Assembly (NCBI GenBank): GCA_944548615.1
Contig: OX155967.1
Span: 991,321-1,055,320 of the forward strand
DNA length: 64,000 nucleotides
Source of the DNA: Micropterix aruncella
Taxonomy: Eukaryota > Arthropoda > Insecta > Lepidoptera > Micropterigidae
Reading direction: 5' to 3'
Part shown: piece after piece, positions 24,475-34,859 of the stretch
Layout of the letters: the number at the start of each line of letters is the position of its first letter
Numbering within the stretch: the stretch's first letter is position 1
Position numbers and translations under genes: made by a program
The notes under the pieces: generated by a model
What the model saw: the letters and a program-made list of their open reading frames with translations, nothing else
Told to the model about the DNA's origin: nothing
Databases searched by the model: none

Positions 24475-25114
24475 TATATATATAATAATAAATAAATAAA
24501 TATACCGCAAAGGCGAATTAATTAATGTGGAATTTTTAGAATATCGTAACAATAGAACCATTTAAAGTTTCATTTTTTGCCATAAAAATCATAACTTTTT
24601 AGTGGCTCGTCCAATTTTTGCTAAGGTAATATCACTGGTTATATAGCGTGTTAGATTGCTCAAGCCCATAGGACGTTTTAGCAACCCTTCTACGCCGACG
24701 AAATGCAGGGGCGCTGACAGCATCGAAAATGAAATGAAATTTCGATAAATACGTAGACAGGTAAATTACTTGACGTTAATTAAAAAATAAATACATTAAA
24801 ATGCTGTTTATATCGCCAATATGATAAAAGACTTGACTTTATACATATTTATTATTGTTTAATGATGTAAGGTGCTGACGAATATGCAAGGTGCATAAAT
24901 ATTATTATCGATTATAAATAATAAATCATAATTTAATGATTTTTATGAAAATCGCAGAATACTTTATTACATACTTATTGGTCGAATAAATAAAAAATCC
25001 TATTTGAAGTCGGTTAAACGTGATTAGTAAGAATGTATAAATTAATTAATTTATGAATTAAGTCAGCTATCACTGGTTGTCATGATTTTTACAATTGTTT
25101 CATTATTTTTGCAG
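24475..25114. other. Non-coding, upstream of the ZMYM-like hAT gene
   Basis: AT-rich, no gene seen. Around 24665-24725 lies a repeat related in inverted orientation to 19340-19390. An intron probably occupies the right part, since 25098-25114 is a T-rich tract ending in TTTTTGCAG, a good acceptor. The first exon was not located. Confidence 0.4.
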
Positions 25115-27399
25115 CCACGAAGCCAAAAAGGAGGAAAATAACGAGTAAAGAGGAGAGTGATTCGAGTGGTAATAAATCAAGTACAGTTGATCCAGCGCCA
25201 GTTACACATTCATCATCGGAACGCGTAAATTCTGATACTGATGATAAAATTATTGACGAGGTAGAATCTGCATCCGTTCTGGAAGATGGAGATAATTGTC
25301 ATGAAAATGATATCGGGCGGTGGCTTGGACGATCTTTTGTAGTGACTACCGAAAAGCGAATGGAAATGTTAAAGCGATGCTGGGTACCTCCAAAAAATTA
25401 TGATTTTGCTGGTGATGCTACTCATTTGAAACGCAAATTTAATCACACATGGTTAGAATTGTATAAGCCTTGGCTTGCTTACTCAAAGAGATTGAAAGGT
25501 ACGATTTGTTTGTTTTGCGTTTTATTTCCGCCAAAACTTGTACGTGGTGTACAAGGATCTCTAATTGTCCGACCATTTACTAAGTATAAAGATATACACA
25601 AGTATTGTAAAGCACATGTAGACAGTCAATGGAACAAAGAGGCATGTACGTCTGCCATTTTTTTTGGCAACGCGAAAACAAATGTACAGCTTGCTATGCA
25701 AACAGGCCACTCAAAAATTATTGAAGACAATAGAAACGCATTACAGCCTATACTTAAAACAATTATTTTTTGTGGAAAAGAAAAAGATGACGGCGTTTTT
25801 CAAGATTTGCTTAAACTAAAAATTGATTCTGGTGATGAGATTTTAAAGAAACGCTTAGAAAAAGGATATAAAAATGCTCAATATACGTCTCCAAAAATAC
25901 AAAATGAAATTTTAAATATATGTGGAAATTTAAACACAGAAAACTTGGTCGATAATGTCAAAGCCGCAAGCGCCTACAGCATTTTGGCTGATGAATCAGC
26001 TGATATATTAGGAAAGGAGCAACTATCCATAGGTCTTAGGTATAACGACCAAAGAGAAAAAAATGTTAAGGAAGAATTTATAGGTTTTGTCAAGTTAAAC
26101 AAAATGGATTCCCAAACGATAGCGGGTGAAATTAGTGGATTTATCAATGCGCTAAATATTGATGTCAACAAATGCGTAGGACAGGGCTACGACGGATGTG
26201 CTACGATGGCGGGTAAAGATGGTGGTGTCCAAAAAATATTGAGAGAAACATATAAAAAGGCTTCATATTTTCACTGCGCCTGCCACAAATTAAACCTCGT
26301 AGTAAACAACTTAAATAATGTCTCTGAGATCCGCAACTGCATTGGAACTGTAAAAGATACGATAATGTTTTTCAGGGAATCAATTTTGCGTCAAAAATAT
26401 GCACCGAAAATACCACTGCCGTGTGAAACAAGGTGGTCTCACAAGTACAATAGCATTTCGATGTTTAAGAAGCATTTTATCGAAATTGTGGAAGGTTTGG
26501 AAAAGCTTTCTTAGGAAGGGAATCCTGGCACGAGAAAAGTAGCTTTCCAGTTGCTATCCGCAGTTGGACAAACCACATTTATATTGGCTTTATGCATTAT
26601 AGACAAGTACAATTCCCTGCTGCAACCTGTCGCAAATACATTGCAGTCTAAAACCCTGGACGTAATTAAATGTGCAAAGCACATCCAAACCATAAAAACT
26701 GAAGTTGCAAAAACAGACGTTCTGCCGAAGAAGGCAGTGAAGAATTATTAAAGTCAGTTAGTGAAATTGCTGAGGCTTTGAAGTTAGAATTGCGTCTTCC
26801 AAGGACAGCAAGCCGTCAACAATATAGGGCAAATCATCCAGCTGATTCGTTAAGCGGGTATTTTCGACGCTCGCTATACGTGCCCTATTTGGATTCATTA
26901 TCATCCTCATTGGAGACGAGGTTCGGCAAAAACCAATCACCAGGGTTTTGTCTTTCATTGTTACACTCTGCTCAGATAATAAAAATTATAGATCTAAAAT
27001 TAAAAAAAAGTATGGAAGAAGTATCTAAATTTAAAGGAATTAGAAGGGATTACATCAGAAGCCGAACTGTGGAGCACTTTTTAGATAAACAAGCAGGAGG
27101 ACTTTGAAACTTTGGAGATTACAGAATTAATCCAACAAGCAGAATATTTTTACCCAAAAGTGAAAACAGCACTAGAAATATTATTGGCGATGCCTTATTC
27201 TACGGCTACAATTGAAAGGTCATTCAGTACACTCAGACGCGTTAAAACCTGGCTGAGATCAACAATGACCGAAGACAGGTTAAATGGGCTTTCTATGCTT
27301 AGTGTACATAAAAAACTTGTAAACAGTATGGGCGATTCTTTCACAGAAGACGTCATAAACCGTTTTGCTGAAGATCCTCGAAAATTACTTTTTAAATAG
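25115..27399 (+). pseudogene. hAT transposase, ZMYM/TTF zinc-finger type, broken
   Basis: An exon opening after the TTTTTGCAG acceptor reads in frame from 25115 (TKPKRRKITSKEESDSSG, an acidic tail). It then has the TTF-type region (KFNHTWLELYKPWLAYSKRL, CLFCVLFPP), the catalytic-core blocks SILADESADI and GYDGCATMAGKDGG, and FHCACHKLNLVV. The hAT dimerisation block MPYSTATIERSFSTLRRVKT follows at about 27190-27250. It is interrupted by a TAG at 26512-26514 (same frame continues to about 26700), a frameshift around 26720-26740, and another near 27070-27110. Length and order fit a full hAT transposase minus its first exon. Terminal inverted repeats and target duplication could not be defined. 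Confidence 0.85.
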
Positions 27400-27801
27400 A
27401 TGTTTAATTAAACAATTCAAATTAAATACATGCATTTTTATTATATTTATATATGATTATATATTTTATTTTACTACCCATAAAGTAGAATCTCCTTTGG
27501 GTGTCACCTATACTACACACTACATGCACCTAATGTTTCGTGTAGTACGCGGTGGACCCGGCTTAAATATATTATATTATATCATTATATATTATTTTAT
27601 TGTATATTAATATTACCTTATATTACCTAAGTATTATTAGGTAACTTAAGCGATGTGTAAGTTGAAAAAATATTCGAAATAGTTTAAGTAACATTATTTG
27701 AAAGATAAGGTGATACGTGAGCTTTTCTCTTCCAAGGTGGATTTCTCATTGGGATGAAGATATTTTCTTTAATTATAAGGTGCGAGTAAAATACTGAAGT
27801 A
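27400..27801. other. Non-coding AT-rich spacer
   Basis: Sequence between the hAT remnant and the pogo element, ending with the TA target copy at 27800-27801. No features except AT-rich runs and a GC-richer patch near 27530-27560 (GTAGTACGCGGTGGACCCGG) that may be the end of the hAT element. Confidence 0.4.
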
Positions 27802-30712
27802 GGGGAAGGTAGGGTAAGATGGCGAACTTAAGCTTCAGATATTACCCCTCGGTTTAGTAAGTGACTTAAAAAACCGAAATGTGAAAGAACACTTCTTTTA
27901 ATATTTATCTTCAACTAAAAAAATAATAAACGCTGTTATCTCCTCTCAAATTATACAAAAATATGTCTCCAAAAAAAAGGGGGATTTTCGTCATCATACC
28001 CCACCCCACGGGTAAGATGAAGAAGGGGGTGGGTAAGATGAAGGAAAGATAAAAAATAATACAATATGATAGGTTTTTTTATTTTTAAAATGCAAAGAAA
28101 CAATTATTGTTCGGAATGAAACAAAACTTTTAGAATAAAGTACAAATAAAATTAGAAGAACATTAATCAGGCAATTCACTTTATAGGCACACAAAAATCA
28201 CATTTCCATAGTGTGTTTTTCGCTTCACTTTTATTCCAGCCAGAACATGCAGCATGTGCCCAAGATTTACACCTAAAGCACTGGTACCACAATTCATCCT
28301 TTCCATGCTCACCGCAAAGAATGCATTCTTCTTCATCTTCTTCCAATATCGTTTGAATATCATAGTCATCTTCCTCCATATAAGGGACCTCCTGTGATGA
28401 CTCATCAGATGACGTGTCATCCAATTGATGCTTTTTAGTTTTCTTCACTCTTTTAGTTTTAGAACACTTGCCTTTTTTTGCCGCTAATATTTCAACTTTT
28501 CTTTTTAATCTTTCCTGCTGTTTAAGTTCAAGCAATTCTTTTTCTTTCTTCTTTTCTTCAAGGGCTTGTTTCACCGGACTTCCAGAAATGTGGTAAGAAG
28601 GCAATTTCTTCTTTGGTTTTCTAGTTGTTTTCTTGCTGACCATTGGAAGTGGAGGAAGAGTTGAGCAAGTGGGGAGCAGCGTAGGAAGTGTCGAGGAAGT
28701 TGATGGCTGTGGAGGAACAGTCGAGGAAATGACAGGCTGTAGAGGTAGGTTTGCCGACGTGGTGGGGTCTGGGAGAAGGTCTGCTAAAATGGGGTGCTGA
28801 CCAATGGCAGGAGCATCCTGTTGGTTGTCTTTAACAATATCAGTAGTTTATGCCGCTTGAAAATCTTCATCTGTAAAAATATTGCTGTCTAGAGGCTCAA
28901 TGCCAGTAGCTCTGAACCCGTTCACAGCAATCTGGACCCTACTTACTTTAAGGTAAGCTTTGCCAAATATTCCGGCTACCTCTCGAATTGTAATGACGGC
29001 TCCTGGGTTAGAGACCAAATAATCTTCGCACCCTTGGCTATAGGCAGTCTTCAGTGGCCCATAGAAAGCCACATCGAGTGGCTGCAACCTGTGACTGGTA
29101 TGAGCTGGAAATCCTAGTAGGCATATCCCATTATTCCTACAAAAGTCAATGGACTCCAGGGTGACGTGTGATGCATGATTATCCATTACAATTATGACTG
29201 GATTTTGTTTGCTTGGGTGAGCATGATTGGTAAAATGTTCTAGAAACTTCACAAAGTTTTGAGCAGTCATCCATCCTGACTCATGAGCCACTCCTTTGGT
29301 GCCTGGTGGTGCTCCATTTAAAAAAACAGGATTCATCCTTACCCTGGGAAAGACGAGGAAAGGTGGGATATAAGTCCCAGTAGCACTCATGCCGCATAAA
29401 GCCGTGACGGTTACTCCTCGTTCAGCAGAGGAAACTTTAATCACACGGGGGGAACCGATACGTGAGATTACTTTAGGAGTTTTCGTTGACACTGTGGAAA
29501 AGCCCGTTTCATCGATGTTGTATATATTCTGGGCTTCGAACAAATACTTCAATCTTAGTTCTTTAAGTGTATCAAAAAATTTCCCTACATTAACTCGATT
29601 GAAGGCCATGAGTCGAGCTACCGATGTTGTCTCTGGCTTTCTCAAAGAAAGTTTGCAAATGTTGAGAAAGTGTCTTATGAAGTCTTTTCCAGCAGCTTTC
29701 GTTTCTTTGTTGAAACGATGACTCAATCCTAGTTTTTCTGCGTACGAAAAACACAAATTCCCAAACTGTTTTTTTGTTATTCCAAATGCTCTTTTGTCCA
29801 AATCAATTACATATCTTCTCAGTTCTTCTAGTTGATGGTCGTTAAATGTGTGTTTAAACCTGCCTAAATTCTGAGGATATTCCTAAAACAAATAAAAGTT
29901 TTATCAAAAAATTTAATAATATTGTTTTTTCGGGCATTTAAAAAAATATATATACTAAAATACTTACGATTTCCCCGCTAGGGCTACATCTCTGTTTCAA
30001 ATATCTCCGTAGTGTTGGCTCTGGGACGTTATGTTTCTTTGCTGAGGCATTCACACTTATGGATTTATCTTTTACTTCAGCAATAGCTGCATTCATTGCC
30101 TCCTTATCCCACTTTCCCCTGTCACTTTTCCTGGTATAATTTCGTGGCATGTTATTTATAAAACCTAAAACATTCATAGATAAACATCCATACATTACGA
30201 TTTATTATTAAAGGAAAAAAATGTCTGTAATTAAAATTCTATTTTAAAACCAATTTTTAAAATCCGACTAAGGAACTCAAAAAATATGTCGGATAAGATG
30301 ACGAACTCGTCATCTTACCCGCCACAGAATTCGTCATCTAACCCCACAAGGCCATATTGGTTTAGACGTTATTTTTCATTACCCTAGATTATCGTAAACT
30401 ACCTACTCCCTGCATGGTTCTTTACATTATGATTTGTATTCTGAGGATATTTCATGACAGAGCAAAAACAACTTACCGTATTCGAGTAATTCCTTACGCC
30501 GTGAAGTCCAGAAATTATAAACGCACGGGGCAAATCACGTCCTGGTCGCTACTGCTCACAAAACAAACTGGCCCGACGTGCGTTGCGGTGAACTTCGTTA
30601 CTAATAGCACGAGTCACAGAAAGTGCTTTGACAGGTGCTGCTATCTATGAATGCGTAGGAGAAATACCGGGTTCGTCATCTTACCCACTTCGTCATCTTA
30701 CCCGACTTTCCC
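27802..30712 (-). mobile_element. Pogo-type DNA transposon (2.9 kb, TA target duplication)
   Basis: The termini are imperfect inverted repeats: GGGGAAGGTAGGGTAAGATG at 27802 and, on the other strand, GGGAAAGTCGGGTAAGATGA ending at 30712. Both are flanked by TA (27800-27801 and 30713-30714). Extra copies of the GGGTAAGATGA motif, in both orientations, cluster near both ends (for example 28011, 28032, 30293-30320, 30685). The single gene inside lies on the - strand with an HTH, a DDE domain and a C-terminal PHD finger. The element looks complete, and one stop codon in the gene is the only obvious damage. Confidence 0.85.
28176..30150 (-). pseudogene. Pogo/DDE_1 transposase with C-terminal PHD finger, one stop codon
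   Basis: Exon 1 is 30150-29968, starting MPRNYTRKSDRGKWDKEAMN. It carries a psq/CENP-B-like helix-turn-helix (SVNASAKKHNVPEPTLRRYL) and ends at a consensus GTAAGT donor. The 85-base intron ends in TTTGTTTTAG, and exon 2 begins at 29882 in matching phase. Exon 2 holds the DDE blocks [12 protein letters not shown] (first Asp), [13 protein letters not shown] (second Asp) and the [15 protein letters not shown] region. An in-frame TAA at 28848-28850 follows. The same frame then stays open through a Pro/Ser/Thr-rich linker and a Lys-rich stretch to a PHD-type zinc finger (CILCGEHG...WYQCFRC, WAHAACSGW, CDFC; Cys4-His-Cys3). Total would be about 629 codons. PHD fingers at the end of pogo-type proteins are known in insects. 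Whether the stop abolishes activity or gives a PHD-less form is not decided by sequence. Confidence 0.85.
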
Positions 30713-30714
30713 TA

Positions 30715-30993
30715 TATGCGTGTAACTGCTCGAGACTAAATAACTTTAGTAACCGGAATAATCGTTTTTGTCGTCCATGTATTTAACTATTTATTTATTT
30801 ATTTATTTATTTCATAATATCGCCAGAGACGTCTTTTCCTTGACAGTTGATTTTCCTGCCAAGGAATTTGATATTGTTATTTGGGTCTATAAGGGAGATA
30901 ATAGGGAGGTGTCGCGCGTAAAAATCACGATGTTTCTCGTGTATCAGTGTACGTAGCCTGTGTTGCGCCAATCTGAGTTCAGAAGCAAGCACT
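30715..30993. other. Spacer with TTTA repeat
   Basis: TATTTATTTATTTATTTATT at about 30787-30812 looks like a tail of a minus-strand non-LTR element. The minus-strand frame at 30807-31010 could be its decayed C-terminus, but I do not recognise it. Confidence 0.35.
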
Positions 30994-32060
30994 ATGAAGC
31001 GATCAAGCACTCAGTCGAAAGTATTACTCGATTTGGCGATGGCCAAGGACTTGGAAGAAGAGCATTTTGGACCTTCTCGAGGTTCACATCAACCAACGAA
31101 ACCAACGAAATTACAAGGTTGGACCAAAAAAAGTTCTACTTCGTGAATGTAAAAATAGTGTTTACCTTAGCCCTAGCACAGGAACAGGTGTCATTCTCAA
31201 ACAACGAGTTTATTGATATTGCAGGCGCGAATTTACTTCCGCTTGATATAACTTTAAATTCGTGTGAAATAGATCTGCTAATCAATACTCCAAATTGTAC
31301 ACCGACATCAACCGAACCCAAACAGAGATTATCTTGTACTGTTTTAAATGATTGGGACAACGATCAAGTCAATACCTTTGCTCCATCGTCCAAACGTCAC
31401 CTGAATTTTGAACCAGCATCACAAACGCCTATGATGGTCTTGGACCTCGAGTTGGACTCAATACCAACAGTTGCCACCCTTTCAATAGACGTTCTTGATT
31501 CGCAAGTTAGACGCATAAATGAACCTTTTTATGGTGAGATAACTCCCCTTGTCACTGTATTGTGAAGAAGTTGAATTGGGTTCAAGTCTAATCAGCAGTC
31601 GGCATCGGAAAATGGTAACGGCAACATCAGTAAAAGGGCCTCCTACCCTTTATAACCCTGCGTTCAACTATATATCAACAAGAGAGAGTCTGTTTCATGT
31701 ATGCCTGTGGAGTTGAGTATCACCCGATAACTGAGTCTTCACAACTGGGCGATAACAAGACTTATGTTCGCATGATCTTTCGTCTCGAATATCAATCCTA
31801 TGATTTCGATTACTTTTCAACCACCACTAGTACAAACAAACATTGAAAATTTAACAAAGAGCAATACTGCTAACCCGAATGAGGTAAATTAATCCATCAG
31901 TGACAGTGACATAACTTATGAGCCTTCAGACTACCCTTCAACTACAGATGATGATTTGTCATTATCTACCGACTCTGAAAAGGAAAACAAAGCACCTGTC
32001 CAGTTCCCATCCCAGGCTAATGAAGAGTGGCGTGATATTTTTAACAAAAGGCAGTAATTT
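30994..32060 (+). pseudogene. Decayed coding region, unrecognised insect protein type
   Basis: An ATG at 30994 opens MKRSSTQSKVLLDLAMAKDL, rich in charged residues, to a stop at about 31144. Coding-like sequence resumes at about 31180 (EQVSFSNNEFIDIAGANLLP through to 31565), preceded by AGCCCTAGCACAG, a possible splice acceptor. A last piece at about 31893-32057 reads SDSDITYEPSDYPSTTDDDL and STDSEKENKAP, an acidic Ser/Asp tract. The start motif plus the acidic S-D-E-N tract recalls, from memory, an uncharacterised protein type repeated in many insect genomes. Frame changes and stops make this copy dead. I cannot assign a function. Confidence 0.35.
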
Positions 32061-32235
32061 CATGAATATGCAGATACCAGTAAACATCATGCTCCAGCAA
32101 CAGCAAAGGACCCCATTGGCATTTTAAAGTTATTCGTAATTGACGAAATTATAAACAGAATGGTTTAAGGAAACTAAAAAAACTATTTCAGAGAAAACTG
32201 TTTTAAATAAATCGAGAGAGAGAACAGGGAAATAA

Positions 32236-32788
32236 ATTATAAATAGGATAGAAAACGAATTTACCGCGTGAAATTTGTAGCATTCGACGTTTCGGTGCTA
32301 CGAATTTCTGCGGTGCTAGAAAATCGGCGATCTGCGAATATATATTGGATAGCGGAAGTAACCACTGGATGCAGTTTCAAAATCCCATTGTGCTATCCAA
32401 GGAACAATTCTACTTTCCTCGCATGATCCGGGAAGCCATTGAAATAAGAAGAACCCCGAACTTCAATAGAGACGACGGTTACAAACTCTCTTCTACGTGG
32501 AACCCTCTTCTTAAAATGTTACCGCCGCCGAACACCAACGCAAGGACGTAAGAGAGGATACTGTGAGTACTGTGTGCAAGACGGATTTTCAAAATTCGCG
32601 CGCTTCGAGCCCGGCCCCCCACCACCGTTATTACCTACGCAGTGACGGCAGCGGTGTGCGGCCTACCCGCATAACAACGGATTGACAGCTCTTTCAGTCT
32701 ACTCTGGACAACGGCGGCTGCAACGTTACCAAAACGTCGAGAGCTACAAATTTCACGCGGTAAATTCGTTTTCTATCCTATTTATAAT
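32236..32788 (+). mobile_element. Truncated Penelope-like copy with inverted ends (553 bp)
   Basis: ATTATAAATAGGATAGAAAA at 32236 continues as ACGAATTTACCGCGTGAAAT. It is repeated as reverse complement ending at 32788, and the two ends match over about 62 bases. Between them an open frame (32345-32551) reads FPRMIREAIEIRRTPNFNRD and DGYKLSSTWNP. I associate this motif with the C-terminal end of some insect Penelope-like proteins. The AAACGTCGAGAGCTACAAAT near the right end also resembles Penelope-like trailers. Partial copies with inverted leader pieces are known for that class. Alternatively it is a MITE that captured the fragment. Confidence 0.55.
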
Positions 32789-33544
32789 GTCAAACAACCG
32801 CGATAGTCCTCGATTTCATAGGGAAATAAATGTTTCTTTAAAAGGGTAATCTAAATATTTCGATAATTTTCTTTATTTTTTTAATTCCTTATAAGTGTTT
32901 TATAATATAATTTGATTGTAATGCCACTATTTTAATAAAACTTAATATTCACTGGACGTTTTCGTTCTGCGCCTGTGTTCCATCCTTAGTTTTTATCGAT
33001 ATTATTATTATTGTATGCGGGACGGGACATTTAAGCCTCGTCTATTGAAAACCCTCTGCAATTTCTAAACTGGGTCTTCCAACGAAAATCGGCTCTAATC
33101 CTACTAAATCTTATTATATATTTTAATGTTTTAACAAAAAAAAACTCATAATATAAGAAGTTGATTGAGTTTCAGCATCATATAGATACCTCCTACCAGC
33201 AAGGTCTAATAGGCCTCGCCCGCACCTTGAATTAGTTCTGATCGAGGTTTAAAAGACCTCGTGGCGCATCTCGAGCGAGATTCAAATTTTAACTGCCGCA
33301 GGGAATGTGTTAATTACATTATTTAGAATACGCTATGGCGCATCCGAGTGTAGGCATGCCTACCTACTGGAGTAGAATTAAATTGTATTGTATTGTATTC
33401 TCTAAATCGCCGCACCTATGTAGATTCTAGATGCTGTGCTTACCTATGAATTTTTCCTATTCCCCATACTAAATTACCATTTTTTGGAAGAATTTTGAGT
33501 TCATTGAAGCCATAAAATATAATTTGCTGATTTCTATATGCATT
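32789..33544. other. Non-coding, nothing recognised
   Basis: AT-rich with short open frames only. GGCCTCGCCCGCACC and the ATTGTATTGTATTGTATT run (about 33379-33397) are the only notable patches. Confidence 0.5.
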
Positions 33545-33600
33545 GCTATATGGGTATGTTCTGATATGATTATAAAATATAAGTTCTGATTTACTAGCAG

Positions 33601-33930
33601 ATGAAAGAGGGAATGTGGTCGAATTCTTCGAAGGAGAAACTCAGGTAATCAAGACCGAACCAATCGAAAGTGGACAATTAATAAGCAGTAATATTGGTAC
33701 AAGTGGTTCATGTGTTGGAATTGTTAAATCTTTTGTTTGTCCAGAGTGCGACAGGGCGTTTTCTCTGAAGGTTAATTTAAAGTCTCACATTGCCGATGTT
33801 CACATTTAATTAAAGAAATTTGTATGTGGCGAATGTGACGGTTCATTTTCACGGAAGTATACCTTAAAGAAACACGTTAAGGCAGTTCACTTGAAGTTGT
33901 ATGTATCTATAAGCAAATTAAAGGTGCATT
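33601..33930 (+). pseudogene. C2H2 zinc-finger protein exon fragment
   Basis: After TTTACTAGCAG (acceptor ending at 33600) the frame reads ERGNVVEFFEGETQ, then a VIKTEP motif common in linkers of insect zinc-finger proteins, then a C2H2 finger FVCPECDRAFSLKVNLKSHI..H. A TAA at 33807-33809 interrupts. The same frame then continues into a second finger FVCGECDGSFSRKYTLKKHV..H and loses coding character after about 33900. Two C-x2-C-x12-H-x4-H fingers joined by a stop indicate a degraded copy or captured exon. The parent gene is not in the window. Confidence 0.75.
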
Positions 33931-34019
33931 TAGACATAATATTTGTGATATGGAACCTCATTATTCCATACGGTCGAAATATTTTATTGCGTTGTTGTTT
34001 ATGTTGCATACATACATAC

Positions 34020-34108
34020 ATATATACACACTCACACAAACACAGACACACACACACACTCACACACTCACGTACACTTGCTCTCACACACACACACTCA
34101 CACACTCT
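34020..34108 (+). repeat. (CA)n microsatellite, imperfect
   Basis: ACACACTCACACAAACACAG and similar interrupted CA/CT dinucleotides. It produces spurious His-Thr-rich open frames. Confidence 0.9.
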
Positions 34109-34164
34109 TTTCTATTTCTCGATTCTTCGATTTCTATAAGCATATCAGAACATACCCATATAGC

Positions 34165-34703
34165 GTTTCGGTGACTGGATTATTCGTTAGCGCAAAAATA
34201 TGTTGTATTTTAAAGGTGACAATATAAAATTTGATATACCTATAACCGTAAATTTTGTATTTTAATGAACAATACATAATATTAATAGGCATAAATCAAT
34301 AAAATAAACAATATAAGCCAGTCAACTTTTTAATCCAAAATTATTCACTTTTCCTTTCCAAGCATTCATTAACTGAGCAAAATTTGTGAACAGTCAGAAT
34401 TTACTAAGTTTAATTAAATACCACTCTATAATATTTGTTGATTTTATTGAAAACGGACAGCCGAATCGCATATATTGTCACTTTGTATGAGCGAACCCTG
34501 TCATGTGCTGGACTGCAAATCTATGGTTTAGACATTGGAGGATATATATGGAGGAGTAGCATCAGATATATGTTTACATCTTACGATAAAATTGTCCTCT
34601 GTTTTCTCAGATTGCGTTATTTCTTCTACTTAACTACCTGTGCCAGAATTAGACAATTTAATCGAGAAAATTACTAACATATATTATTTTCTTTTATTTA
34701 CAG
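34165..34703. other. Intron sequence 5' of the receptor exon
   Basis: AT-rich DNA without coding signal. It ends in TTTTCTTTTATTTACAG (34687-34703), a polypyrimidine tract and acceptor for the exon that follows. Confidence 0.6.
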
Positions 34704-34851
34704 TCAATATCAGTGACAGTATCGGTACTGACACTGACCTTCATCTCAGTGGATCGCTGGTATGCCATCTGTTTTCCGCTCAAATTCAAATCGACCACGA
34801 CCAGGGCGAAAAAGGCCATCCTCATCATCTGGTGTATTTCATTTATTTTCA
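34704..34851 (+). CDS. Neuropeptide GPCR exon: end of TM3, intracellular loop 2, TM4
   Basis: Class A G-protein-coupled receptor acting in the plasma membrane. The exon is bounded by TTTATTTACAG and GTAAGT and is 148 bases, phase 0 in, phase 1 out. It reads SISVTVSVLTLTFISVDRWY, then AICFPLKFKSTTTRAKKAI, then the hydrophobic TM4 segment LIIWCISFIF. The D-R-W-Y at the end of TM3 replaces the usual D-R-Y. D-R-W-Y-A-I-C-x-P-L-x-F-K is characteristic of the orexin / insect allatotropin receptor group and relatives. Earlier exons (N-terminus, TM1-2) were not found in the 34.7 kb to the left. The next exon is 24.6 kb downstream at 59422 with matching phase. Ligand assignment is inference. Confidence 0.85.
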
Positions 34852-34859
34852 GTAAGTAT

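Larger units (their letters stand above)
33545..34164. mobile_element. Segment bounded by perfect 24-bp inverted repeats, carrying a zinc-finger exon
   Basis: GCTATATGGGTATGTTCTGA plus TATG at 33545-33568 is repeated as an exact reverse complement at 34141-34164. Inside are an apparent splice acceptor, a C2H2 zinc-finger exon (33601 to about 33900) and a CA microsatellite. This could be a small non-autonomous element that captured a gene fragment. It could also be a chance inverted duplication. No target duplication is obvious. Confidence 0.45.

Noticed and set aside
33887..34174. Cys/Val- and His/Thr-rich frames near 34 kb
   Set aside because: Caused by the CA microsatellite.
34640..34855. 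71-codon frame over the receptor exon
   Set aside because: Out of frame with the GPCR reading; the correct frame gives TM3-TM4 with consensus splice sites.
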